NCBI GenBank assembly: GCA_021234155.1
Contig: JAJEKV010000035.1
Span: 7,127,891-7,191,890, forward strand
Reading direction: 5' to 3'
DNA from: Isoetes taiwanensis
Lineage: Eukaryota > Streptophyta > Lycopodiopsida > Isoetales > Isoetaceae
DNA length: 64,000 nt
Positions 46,355 through 57,700 of the stretch are shown here, in pieces (positions within the stretch are counted from its first letter, which is position 1; the number at the start of each line of letters is the position of its first letter). Made by a program: the position numbers and the translations under genes. Under the pieces are notes generated by a model. The model searched no databases, was not told the DNA's origin, and saw only the letters and a program-made list of their open reading frames with translations.

Positions 46355-48132
46355 CTTCGAGAACATGGGTGATCTTCTGGCCACGAAACTTGGTCCCCAA
46401 GGTACAAGAGCCAAATCAAGGTTTTGGAGAGGCAAGATTGCCCGTCCGTCCCCAGGGCCTTGGAGAGAGGATTTTTGGGGCAAGCAGCTTCCGAGGGGAT
46501 TTTATGGTCCATGCTCTGGTGTCAACACACCCCCTCCACGTCAAGACACGACGCACGGTCCCGGCCGAATCTGACAAGGAGAGGACCTCTGAAACGTAAA
46601 CCCTGTGGGTTGCTAGGTTCTAGAAGGGTTTACATTTTGGGGGCCGAGTTTTAGTCTGTTGCAGTTGGGACGTGGCCGAGAAGCTGCAGTTGAGAACACG
46701 GAGCAAGGGGAACTGACAGAACGGAATTTGGGCCTGTCCTCCTCCCGATGTGACAATTAGAAGTCAGGGGCCAATTTTGTAGTGGCAAGACATTCATAAA
46801 TTCGTAATTAATGCATTGTACGAAATTAAATTTTGATTTTTTGCCAGCTGAATTCTTAATTCATCACCAGCACACAACCCAGTTTTCGGAATTTTCAGAG
46901 AAGGTCTAGATCAAAGGGTTAGCATTAGAACGGTCGGGGCAGACCATTGTGGGGCAACCGAGTTGGCACCCTTCCCCAAGTCAAACAAGGCCAGGACCTT
47001 GCAAGGCTGCCTCACAAGAGGGGAGAGTCTGGACCCCAGGAGGCGGGATCCAAAAAACTTCCCGAGGCAGCCTTTCCTGGCAGCGATCCCACAGTGGGAT
47101 GTACGCTAATGACCATCCTCCCGGAGCACGGTTCCCCTATCCGACCGTTGAATCCTCTATTCAAGGGTCCTTCTTTGGGAAGGTCGCCAAACCACGGAGC
47201 GTCCTGAGGGCGACCGTGTAGAAACCGGAGTGTTTTGTCGTTCGGGCACCACGGAAGCTCCGGAATGGCGATTCGACTTCGCCAAGTCGTCCAGAATGGC
47301 GAAATTACCCTAGGAAGCAAGTTACAAGGTCAGTTTTGCAAAAGAAAGAAACAGTCACGCCCCACACGGCAGTATCGGCATCCACATCCTAGGCCAATTG
47401 ACTACGAGTGTGCTGGACATGAGCTACTTTGGCAATTCTTGGATGAGGGGTGGTCTTCTAGCCACGAAACTTGGTCCCCAAGGTAATGTCGACGTTCTGA
47501 GCCCATTGGCAGAGCCAAATCACGATTCCGGAGAGGGGAGATGGCCCGTACATCCCCGGGGCCTTGGAGAGAGGATTTTTTGGGGCAAGCAGCTTCCCGG
47601 GGGGATTTTATGGTCCGTGCTCTGGCGTCAACACCCCCCCTCCACATCAAGACACGGCGCACGGTCCCGGCCGAATCTGACAAGGAGAGGGCCTCCAAAA
47701 CGTAAACCCTGTGGGTTGCCAGGTTCTAGAAGGGTTTCCATTTTGAGGGCCGAGTTTTAGTCTGTTGCAGTTGGGACATGGCCAGAAGCTGCAGTTGAGA
47801 ACGCGGAGCAAGGGGAACTGACAGAACGTAGTTTGGGCATGTCCTCCTCCCGATGTGACAATTAGAAGTCGGGGGCCAGTTTTGCAGTGGCAAGACATTC
47901 ATAAATTCGTAATTAATGCATTGTACGAAATGAAATTCTGATTTTTTGCCAGCTGAATTCCTAATTCATCGTCAGCACACAGCCCAGTTTTCGGAATTTT
48001 CAGAGAAGGTCTAGATTAAAGGGTTAGCATTAGAACGGTCGGGCAGCCCGTTGTGGGGCAACCGAGCTGGCACCCTTCCCCAAGTCAAACAAGGCCAGGA
48101 CCTTGCAAGGCTACCTCACAAGAGGGAAGAGT
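46355..48132. repeat. Satellite array, left block (~1.13-kb units)
   Basis: About 1.6 units of the long-unit tandem repeat. The landmark CATTCATAAATTCGTAATTA lies at 46791 and 47896 (1105 apart). The block starts in mid-unit next to the CACTA-like sequence and is interrupted at 48132 by the CACTA insertion. Frames inside units are open for up to about 120 codons in several phases on both strands, but differ between units, so I see no support for coding. Confidence 0.88.
48130..48132. repeat. Left 3-bp target duplication (AGT) of the CACTA element
   Basis: GGGAAGAGT precedes CACTACAAGGG; AGT recurs at 54720-54722. The uninterrupted unit reads GGGAAGAGTCTGG. Confidence 0.8.
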
Positions 48133-48144
48133 CACTACAAGGGA

Positions 48145-48680
48145 TAGTCGACGTCCAACGACGTCGCGACGTCGAAGAACGACGGGTCGCCGTCGAACAT
48201 CGACAACATCGTCGTTCAACGACGACAACGTCGTTTCGACGTCGTTCAACGACGCTTTCCGTGGTATCGACGTGTCCGGATTGGCTGCGTGACATTGTAT
48301 GCTAGCGCCGCTGGCGGGCAGTTCGTGCCAAAACACGTCAGCTGAACGTCGTTGAACGACGTCTTACAGAGCTGACGTGTCGGATTGGCCTGCGTGGCTT
48401 GCTGACATGCCAGGCTGGCACGCCACCGTGTTCTGCCATGTCGACATGACGTCGTTGAACGACGACTAAAAATCGACGTGACCCGGTCCGCAAATTTGCG
48501 TGGTTTGCCGACATGCCAGTCGGGTAGCACGCCAAAGTGTCCCGCCCGTCGTCGACATGGCGTCGTTAAACGACGCTGGAATATCGGCGTGGCGGCGGTT
48601 TTTGCCAGCGTGGCCGGCATCGTCCGCGCCACGCTATTGTCAGCAGAGCGCCACGTAAGCAACGTCGTTTAACGACGTCA
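48145..48680. repeat. Left subterminal palindrome cluster of the CACTA element
   Basis: CGTCGTTGAACGACG-type motifs at about 48206-48255, 48346, 48451, 48561 and 48664, separated by GC-rich sequence; ends in a T/A homopolymer hairpin (48686-48726). Confidence 0.75.
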
Positions 48681-48744
48681 CTATTTTTTTTTTTTTTTTT
48701 TTTGGAAAAAAAAAAAAAAAAAAAAAATCTTATCTAACGGCGTA

Positions 48745-51700
48745 AACTATCGTTTGGAATGCCAAAATTACCCTATGGACTAAGTTACACGGTCAGTTTT
48801 GCAAAAAAACGACACACACTTACGCCCTACATTGCAGTATTCAACAGCCACCTCCTAGGCCAATTGACTACGAGTGTGTTGGACATAAGATAGTTTGGCG
48901 CTTCTTCGAGAAGGGGTGGCCTTCTGGCCACAAAACTTGGTCCCTAGGGCAATGTCGACGTTCTGAGTCCATTGGCAGAGCCGAATCACGGTTCCGGAGA
49001 GGGAAAGTTGCCCGTCCGTCGCCAGGGCCTTCGGGAGAGGACTTTTGGGGCAAGCCGCCTCGGGTGGTTTTAGGGTCCGTGCTCTCAAGTCCAACACCCC
49101 CCTCTCTCGTCAAGACACGGCGCAAGGTCCTAGTCGAATCGACAAGGATAGAGCCTCTCGGCGTAAACCCTATGAGTTGCCGGTTCTAGCGGGGTTTGCG
49201 TTTTGGGTGCCGAAGTTTTGGTCTTTTGCACTTGGGGCGTGGCGATCACATGCGATTGAGAACGCAAAGCAAGGGGAACCGGCGGAATGTAGTTTGGACT
49301 GTACTCCTCCGTTGTGGCGGTTAGAAGTCAAGGCCCACTTTTGCGGTATCAAGACATTCAGTAAATTCGTAATTAATGCATAATCTGGACTTAAATTCTG
49401 ATTTTTTGTCGTGAGATTCCAAAGTCATCGCCAACATACAGAGCCAACTTTCAAAAATTTTGGATAAGGTTTAGATCAAATAGTTTGCACTAGAACAACC
49501 CGGGCGACTGTTGTTGGGCAGTAGAAGTAACACACTTGCCCAAGTCAAACAAGGCCAGGGGACCTTGCAAGGCCTCCTCATTAGAGGGGAGAGTCCAAAC
49601 CCGTGAGGCGAGCCCCAAAAGCTTCCCGAGGCGACCTTTCTGGCGGCTCCCGCACGGGGCGACGCTAAAGACCACACTCCCGGATCTCGGTTCTCGTATC
49701 CGACCGTTGAATCCTTTGTTCCGGGAACCTGGTCCGAGAAGGTCCAAAAATCCAACATCCGTCCGGAGAACATATCAAACCGAAGCGTCTAGCTGGCGGC
49801 AGTAGAGAAACCAAAGTGTTTTGTCGTTCGGACATTGCGGAGGTTCAAAATGCCGATCCGACTTCGCCAAATCGTCCCTAATGCCAAAATTACCCTACGG
49901 ACCAAGTTATACGGTCGGTTTTGCAAAAGAAACAAACACTTATGCCCTACATTGCGGTTATTCAAAGCCACCACCTCCTAGGCCAATTGACTACGAGTGT
50001 GTTTGCACATGATATAGTTTGGCTTCTTCGAGAAGGGGTGGGCTTCGCCACAAAACTTGGTCCCTAGGGCAATGTCGGCGTTTTGAGTCCATTGGCGAGA
50101 GCGGATCACGGTTCCCGAGAGGGAAGTTGCCCGTCCGTCGCCCGGGGCCTTCGGAGAGGAATTTTGGGGCAAGCCGCTTCCGGGTGGTTTTAGGGTCCGT
50201 GTTTCTCGGCGTCAACACCCCCTCTACATCAAGACACGGCGCAAGGTCCTAGTCAAATCGACAAGGATAGAGCCTCCGCGTAAACCCTATGAGTTGCCGT
50301 GGTTCTAGCGGGGGTTTGCATTTTGGGTGCCGAGTTTTGGTCTTTTGCACTTGGGACGTGGCCGATCACATGCAGTTGAGAACGCGAAGCAAGGGGAACT
50401 GACGGAATGGAGTTTGGACCTGTACTCCTCCCGTTGTGGCAGTTAGAAGTCAAGGGCCGCTTTTGCAGTAGCAAGACATTCGTAAATTCGTAATTAATGC
50501 ATAGTACGGACTTAAATTCTGATTTTTTGTCAGCTAGCTTCCTAAGTCATCGCCAACATACAGGCCAACTTTCAAAAATTTTGGATAAGGTTTAGATCAA
50601 ACAGTTTGCACTAGAACAGTCCGGGCAGCCTGTTGTTGGGCGTACCGAAACACACTTGCCCAAGTCAAACAAGGCCAGGACCTTGCAAGGCCTCCTCATT
50701 AGAGGGGAGAGTCCGAACCCCAGGAGGCGAGCCCCAAAAAGCTTCCCGAGGCAGCCTTTTCTGGCAGCGCTCCGCCGGGGGGGTGTACGCTAAAGACCAC
50801 ACTCCCGGATCTCGGTTCCCGTATCCGACCGTTGAATCCTTTGTTCCAGGAACCTGGTCCGAGAAGGTCCAAAAAAATCCATTCTCCGTCCGGGAGAACA
50901 TATCAAACCGCGAAGCGTCCTGCGGGCGACAGTGTAGAAACTAAAGTGTTTTGTCATTCGGACATTGCGGAGGCTCCGAAATGCCGATCCGACTTCGCCA
51001 CATCGTCCGGAATGCCAAAATTACCCTAGGGACCAAGTTACACGGTCAGTTTTGCAAAAGAAAGAAACACTTACGCCCTACATTGCAGTATTCAGCAGCC
51101 ACCTCCTAGGCCAATTGACTACGAGTGCGTTGCACATGAGATAGTTTGGCGCTTCTTCGAGAAGGGGTGGGCTTCTGGCCACAAAACTTGGTCCCTAGGG
51201 CAATGTCGACGTTCTGAGTCCATTGGCAGAGACAGATCACGGTTCCGGAGAGGGGAAGTTGCCCGTCCGTCGCCAGGGCCTTCGGGAGAGGAATTTTGGG
51301 GCAAGCTGCTTCCGGGTGGTTTTTAGGGTCCGTGCTCTGGCGTCAACACCCCCCCTCTACATCAAGACACGACGCAAGGTCCTAGTCAAATCTGACAAGG
51401 ATAGAGCCTCCGAAACGTAAACCCTATGAGTTGCCAGGTTCTAGCAGGGTTTGCGTTTTGGGTGCCGAGTTTTGGTCTTTTGCACTTGGGACATGGCCGA
51501 TCACATGCAGTTGAGAACGCGAAGCAAGGGGAACTGACGGAATGGAGTTTGGACCTGTACTCCTCCCGTTGTGGCAGTTAGAAGTCAAGGGCCGCTTTTG
51601 CAGTAGCAAGACATTCGTAAATTCGTAATTAATGCATAGTACGGACTTAAATTCTGATTTTTTGTCAGCTAGCTTCCTAAGTCATCGCCAACATACATGC

Positions 51701-52828
51701 CAACTTTCAAAAATTTTGGATAAGGTTTAGATCAAATAGTTTGCACTAGAACAACCAGGGGCCTTTGTTGTTGGGCAGCCGAAATGGCACACTTGCCCAA
51801 GTCAAACAAGGCCAGGACCTTGCAAGGCCTCCTCATTAGAGGGGAGAGTCCGAACCCCAGGAGGCGAGCCCCAAAAAGCTTCCCGGCAGCCTTTTCTGGC
51901 AGCGCTCATGCCCAGGGGGCGTACGCTAAAGACCACACTCCCGGATCTCGGTTCCGTGATCCGGCCGTTGAATCCTTTGTTCCAAGAACCTGGTCCGAGA
52001 AGGTCCAAAAAATCCAACATCCGTCCCGGAGAACATATCAAACCGCTGAAGCGTCCGCTGGGCGGCGATGTAGAAACCAAAGTGTTTTGGTATTCGGACA
52101 TTGCGGAGGCTCAGAAATGCCGATCCGACTTTGCCACATCGTCCGGAATGCCAAAATTACCCTAGGGACCAAGTTACACGGTCAGTTTTGCAAAAGAAAC
52201 AAACACTTACGCCCTACATTGCAGTATTCAGCAGCCACCTCCTAGGCCAATTGACTACGAGTGTGTTGCACATGAGATAGTTTGGCGCTTCTTCGAGAAG
52301 GGGTGGGCTTCTGGCCACAAAACTTGGTCCCTAGGGCAATGTCGACGCTCGAGTCCATTGGCGAGAGATGCATCACTTGCCCGGAGAGGGAAGTTGCCCG
52401 TCCGTCGCCGGGGCCTTTGGGAGAGGACTTTTGGGCAAGCCGCCCGGTGGTTTTAGGGTCCGTGCTCAAGGCCAACACCCCCCTCTACGTCAAGACACGG
52501 CGCAAGGTCCTAGTCAAATCTGACAAGCATAGAGCCTCCGAAACGTAAACCCTATGAGTTGCCAGGTTCTAGCAGGGTTTGCGTTTTGGGTGCCGAGTTT
52601 TGGTCTTTTGCACTTGGGACGTGGCCAATGACATGCGATTGAGAACGCCGAAGCAAGAGGAACCCGACGGAATGGAGTTTGGACCAGACTCCTCCCGTTG
52701 TGGCAGTTAGAAGTCAAGGCCCGCTTTTGCAGTAGCAAGACATTCGTAAATTCGTAATTAATGCATAGTACGGACTTAAATTCTGATTTTTTGTCAGCTA
52801 GCATCCTAAGTCATCGCCAACATACAGG
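48745..52828. repeat. Diverged satellite subfamily inside the CACTA element
   Basis: About 3.6 units with the landmark (CATTCGTAAATTCGTAATTA) at 49355, 50477, 51612 and 52741; spacings are 1122, 1135 and 1129. Compared with the outer array, many fixed differences mark a separate subfamily: TTGCACTTGGGACGTGGCCGATCACATG in place of TTGCAGTTGGGAC...GAAGCTG, CTCATTAGAGGGG for CTCACAAGAGGGG, and GCATAGTACGGACTT for GCATTGTACGAAAT. Orientation is the same as the outer array. Confidence 0.85.
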
Positions 52829-52829
52829 C

Positions 52830-53117
52830 ATGTTGAGATAAACTACATCTTCGCATGTTGGTAGGGTATTAGTTCTCATAGCAGGGGACAAAATTAAAAA
52901 AATATATATATATATGTCGTCGTAACAAGCGAACACGTAGCTATTGGTAAGGTATTAGTTATCGTAGCAGGTAAGGTATTACTAGTTATCATCATCGTAT
53001 TATATACCTCATAGCGGTATATTTCATAACTTTAACGGGTGTAGCAAGTCAAATAAAGCCCTATCCATGTTAAATAAACCCATGTATCAAGTGTACATGC
53101 ATTCTATACTATTTAAA

Positions 53118-53154
<37 letters not shown>

Positions 53155-53250
53155 TCGTAAAAAAAAAAACGTCGTTAAAACGCCGTCAACGACGTTTTTG
53201 TCGCCGTTTAACGATGTCACGCACGTCGTTAAACGACGACCCAGGATTTA
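52830..53250. other. AT-rich CACTA interior with (TA)n and poly-T tract
   Basis: (TA)n lies at about 52902-52913. GGTAAGGTATTA/TAGGGTATTAGTT repeats occur near 52860-52985. A run of about 33 T is at 53120-53152. Confidence 0.6.
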
Positions 53251-54391
53251 AATCGAAAACAAAGCGCAAATCCCGCCGCTTATTTTCGAAAGCAAGCAAA
53301 GCTTATGGAGGAGCGTTTTTTGAGGCGATTTTCGGCGCGGATCTACTTTGGGGTCTATTCTAAGTGTAAGACAAGCTTCATAAGGTATGTGCACGGATCA
53401 ACCAACTCGTTTTTTGAATCTAAACTTGTTTTTGGGTAGATTTAGGGCTTTTTGTATTTGTTGTTTGTTCTTCCTTCAACCTTCATTCTTCTTCTTCCAT
53501 TCTTGCATCCTTCTTCCATACATATTCTTCCATTCCCTTTGTCATCTTCTTCTTCGATTCTTCCTCCTCTTATACTACTTCTTCCTCCTCTTATTCAAAT
53601 TCTTACTCTTAATCCTCCTCTTTAGCTTCATCTTCTTCAGATTCTTCCTCCCCATTTTCGGGTTCCTCCTCTTCTTCTTAGCCTTTTCTTCTTGAATTCT
53701 TCCATTCTTCTTCTAATTGTTTTCCCATCTAAGAAGACGTCGTTAAAAGACGAGACCCTTCTTCTTTCCAAAATTTTTCCTTATTAGTTGTTTTATACTA
53801 TTTCTTTCTAATCATTGAATTTTTTGTTTTGCATGTACACTCCTAGCAAAATGTGTTGTTCTTGCAAAACAAGTTGGCACCTCTTCCAGGTAAGGATTTA
53901 ATTTTTTCAATACGCTAATAAAATACTAATGCTTTATTTAGGTTAAATTGTTATCCAAGAAGGGGCGCCATTGAAACCACCCTCCCCCATTGATTTTCCA
54001 TATTTTTTTTTTTTCCTTTAAGTTGTTTATTTATACTAATATTTTACTAATCATTGAATTTATTGTTTTGCATGTACACTCCTAGCAAATGCGTTGTTTG
54101 TGCAAAACAACTTTGCCACCTTGTACCAGGTAAGCATTTAATTTTCAATATGCTTAATGTATTGATTAATGTATTTAGCTTAATTTATTGATTAATGTAT
54201 TTAGCTAAAAAAATTGGGGCTTCATTTATTTTTGTATTTTTTTTAATATATTTAAGCGACATCATTTAATGACGTTAAAATCTTATATTTCTTTATTGGT
54301 TAAATTCATTTTATAGGCTTTAAATTAAATGTATTAACTTCATTAATAATAAATGTATTATTATTATTTTTTTCAATTTATTAAAAAAAAA

Positions 54392-54426
<35 letters not shown>

Positions 54427-54719
54427 TTTTAATACACGTAAGCAACGTCGTTAAACGATGTTGCTTACGCGGTACGCTACCGCGTCGACAACCGCGCTGC
54501 CGACGCCATACCGGCCGCCCGGCCATTAAGGCGACCCACGCGCGCGGGCGTCGTTGAACGACGCCACGCGTCGCGAAGCGCTTTAAAGGCGCCAGCGATT
54601 GCGGCAGATATAGCGACGCGTCCACGTCGTAAAACGACGTGCAGACGTCGTTATAGGCGTCGTTCATCGACGTTTTGGCGTCGTAATGGACGTCGTAACA
54701 GGGCAATTTTTTTGTAGTG
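53160..54719. repeat. Right interior and subterminal zone of the CACTA element
   Basis: CGTCGTTAAACGACG-type motifs lie at 53170-53235, 53738, 54446, 54549, 54626 and on to 54700. Between them, 53450-53720 is a CTTCTTC-rich tract. A direct duplication of about 238 bp (TCATTGAATTTxTTGTTTTGCATGTACACTCCTAGCAAA...CCAGGTAAG) starts at 53813 and 54051, each ending in a splice-donor-like CCAGGTAAG. An A/T homopolymer stretch lies at 54378-54430. Confidence 0.7.
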
Positions 54720-54722
54720 AGT
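54720..54722. repeat. Right 3-bp target duplication (AGT) of the CACTA element
   Basis: AGT directly after TTTGTAGTG, continuing as CTAGACCCCAGGAGGCGGG of the interrupted satellite unit. Confidence 0.8.
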
Positions 54723-57700
54723 CTAGACCCCAGGAGGCGGGATCCAAAAAAGTTCCCGAGGCAGCCTTTCCTGGCAGCGATCCCACGGTGGGATGTACGC
54801 TAATTACCACCCTCCCGGAGCCCAGTTCCCCAATCTGACCGTTGAATCCTCCATTCAAGGGCCCTTCTTCGGGAAGGCAAAAGATTCCAAGATCGGTCTG
54901 GGGGAACTTGTAAAACCGTGGAGCGTCCTGAGGGCAACCGTGTAGAAATCGGAGTGTTTTGTCGTTCGGGCACTACGAAGGCTCCGGAATGGCGATTCGA
55001 CTTCGCCAAGTCGTCCAGAATGGTGAAATTACCCTAGGAAGCAAGTTACAAGGTCAGTTTTGCAAAAGAAAGAAATGATCCACGCCCCACACGGCGAAGA
55101 CGGCATCCACATCCTAGGCCATTTGACTACGAGTGTGTTGGACATAAGCTACTTTGGCAATTCTTGGATGAGGGGAGGTCTTCTAGCCACGAAAAATGGT
55201 CCCCAAGGCATTGTCATCGTTCTGAGTCCATTGGCAGAGCCAAATCACGATTCCGGAGAGGGGAGAGTGCCCGTCCGTCCCCAGGGCCTTGGAGAGAGGA
55301 TTTTTGGGGAGAGCGACTTTTAATGGGGATTTTATGGTCCATGCTCTGGCATCCACACCCCCCCTCCACGTCAAGACACGGCGCATGATCCCGGTCGAAT
55401 CGGACAAGGAGAGGGCCTCCGAAACGTAAACCCTGTGGGTTGCCAGGTTCTATAAGTGTTTGCATTTTGGGGGCCGAGTTTTGGTCTGTTGCAGTTGGGA
55501 CGTGGCCGAGAAGCTGCAGTTGAGAACTCGGAGCAAGGGAAACTGACAGAACGGAGTTTGGGCCTGTCCTCCTCCCGATGTGACAATTAGAAGTCGGGGG
55601 CCAGTTTTGCAGGGGCAAGACATTCATAAATTCGTAATTAATGCATTGTATGAAATTAAATTCTGATTTTTTGCCAACTGAATTCCTAATTCATCACCAG
55701 CACACAGCCCAGTTTTTGGAATTTTCAGAGAAGGTCTAGATCAAAGGGTTAGCATTAGAACGGTCGGGGCGGCCCGTTGTGGGGCAACCGAGTTGGCACC
55801 CTTCCCCAAGTCAAACAAGGCCAGGACCTTGCAAGGCTACCTCACAAGAGGGGAGAGTCTGGACCCTAGGAGGCGGGATCCAAAAAAGTTCCCGAGGCAG
55901 CCTTTCCTGACAGCGATCCCACAGTGGGATGTACGCTAATGACCATCCTCCCAGAGCCTGGTTTCCCTATCCGACCGTTGAATCCTCTATTCAAGGGTCC
56001 TTCTTTGGGAAGGTCCAAAAGCTTCCAAGATCGGTCTGGGGGAACTTGTCAAACTGCGGAGCGTCCTGAGGGCGACCGTGTAGAAACCGGAGTGTTTTGT
56101 CATTCGGGCACCACGGGGCTCTGGAATGGCGATTCGACTTCGCCAAGTCGTCCAGAATGGCGAAATTACCCTAGGAAGCAAGTTACAACGTCAGTTTTGC
56201 AAAAGAAAGAAACAGTCACGCCTCACACGGCAGTATCGGCATCCACATCCTAGGCCAATTGACTACGAGTGTGTTAGACATGAGCTACTTTGGCAATTTT
56301 TGGATGAGGGGTGGTCTTCTAGCCAAGAAACTTGGTCTCCAAGGCAATGTCAACGTTTTGAGTCCATTGGCAGAGCCAAATCACGGTTCCAGAGAGGAGA
56401 GATTGCCCGTCCGTCCCCGGGACCTTGGAGAGAGGATTTTTGGGGCAAGTAGCTTCCAGGAGGATTTTATGGTTCGTGCTCTGGCATCAACACCCCCCCT
56501 CCACGTCAAGACAGGGCGCACGGTCCCGACCAAATCTGACAAGGAGAGGGTCTCCAAAACGTAAACCCTGTGGGTTGCCAGGTTCTAGAAGGGTTTGCGT
56601 TTTGAGGGTCGAGTTTTAGTCTGTTGCAGTTGGGACATGGCCAGAAGCTGCAGTTGAGAACGGAGAGCAAGGGGAGCTGACAGAACGGAGTTTGGGCCTG
56701 TCCTCCTCCCGATGTGACAATTAGAAGTCGGGGGCCAGTTTTGCAGTGGCAAGACATTCATAAATTCGTAATTAATGCATTGTACGAAATGAAATTCTGA
56801 TTTTTTGCCAGCTGAATTCCTAATTCATCGTCAGCACACAGCCCAGTTTTTGGAATTTTCAGAGAAGGTCTAGATTAAAGGGTTAGCATTAGAACGGTCG
56901 GGCAGCCCGTTGTGGGGCAACCGAGCTGGCACCCTTCCCCAAGTCAAACAAGGCCAGGACCTTGCAAGGCTACCTCACAAGAGGGAAGAGTCTGGACCCC
57001 AGGAGGCGGGATCCAAAAAAGTTCCCGAGGCAGCCTTTCCTGGCAGCGATCCCACGGTGGGATGTACGCTAATTACCACCCTCCCGGAGCCCGATTCCCC
57101 AATCTGACCGTTGAATCCTCCATTCAAGGGCCCTTCTTCGGGAAGGCAAAAGATTCCAAGATCGGTCTGGGGGAACTTGTAAAACCGTGGAGCGTCCTGA
57201 GGGCAACCGTGTAGAAATCGGAGTGTTTTGTCGTTCGGGCACTACGAAGGCTCCGGAATGGCGATTCGACTTCGCCAAGTCGTCCAGAATGGCGAAATTA
57301 CCCTAGGAAGCAAGTTACAAGGTCAGTTTTGCAAAAGAAAGAAACAGTCACACCCCACACGGCAGTATCAGCATCCACATCCTAGGCCATTTGACTACGA
57401 GTGTGTTGGACATAAGCTACTTTGGCAATTCTTGGATGAGGGGAGGTCTTCTAGCCACGAAAAATGGTCCCCAAGGCAATGTCAACGTTCTGAGTCCATT
57501 GGCAGAGCCAAATCACGATTCCGGAGAGGGGAGAGTGCTCGTCCGTCCCCAGGGCCTTGGAGAGAGGATTTTTGGGGAGAGCAGCTTTCGTGGGGATTTT
57601 ATGGTCCATGCTCTGGCATCCACACCCCCCCTCCACGTCAAGACACGGCGCACGATCCCGGTCGAATCGGACAAGGAGAGGGCCTCCGAAACGTAAACCC

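Larger units (their letters stand above)
48133..54719. mobile_element. Complete CACTA (En/Spm-type) transposon carrying satellite units
   Basis: 6587 bp. Ends are CACTACAAGGGATAG on the left and, read inward, CACTACAAAAAAATTG on the right. A 3-bp AGT target duplication flanks it and splits a satellite unit whose halves join perfectly once the element is removed. Both subterminal zones (48145-48680 and 53160-54710) are crowded with CGTCGTTnAACGACG-like palindromes, typical transposase-binding arrays of this superfamily. The interior holds a diverged block of the surrounding satellite (about 48745-52828), then AT-rich sequence, a homopolymer tract and a CT-rich leader-like zone. No transposase domain is recognised, so it is non-autonomous. 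Confidence 0.88.
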
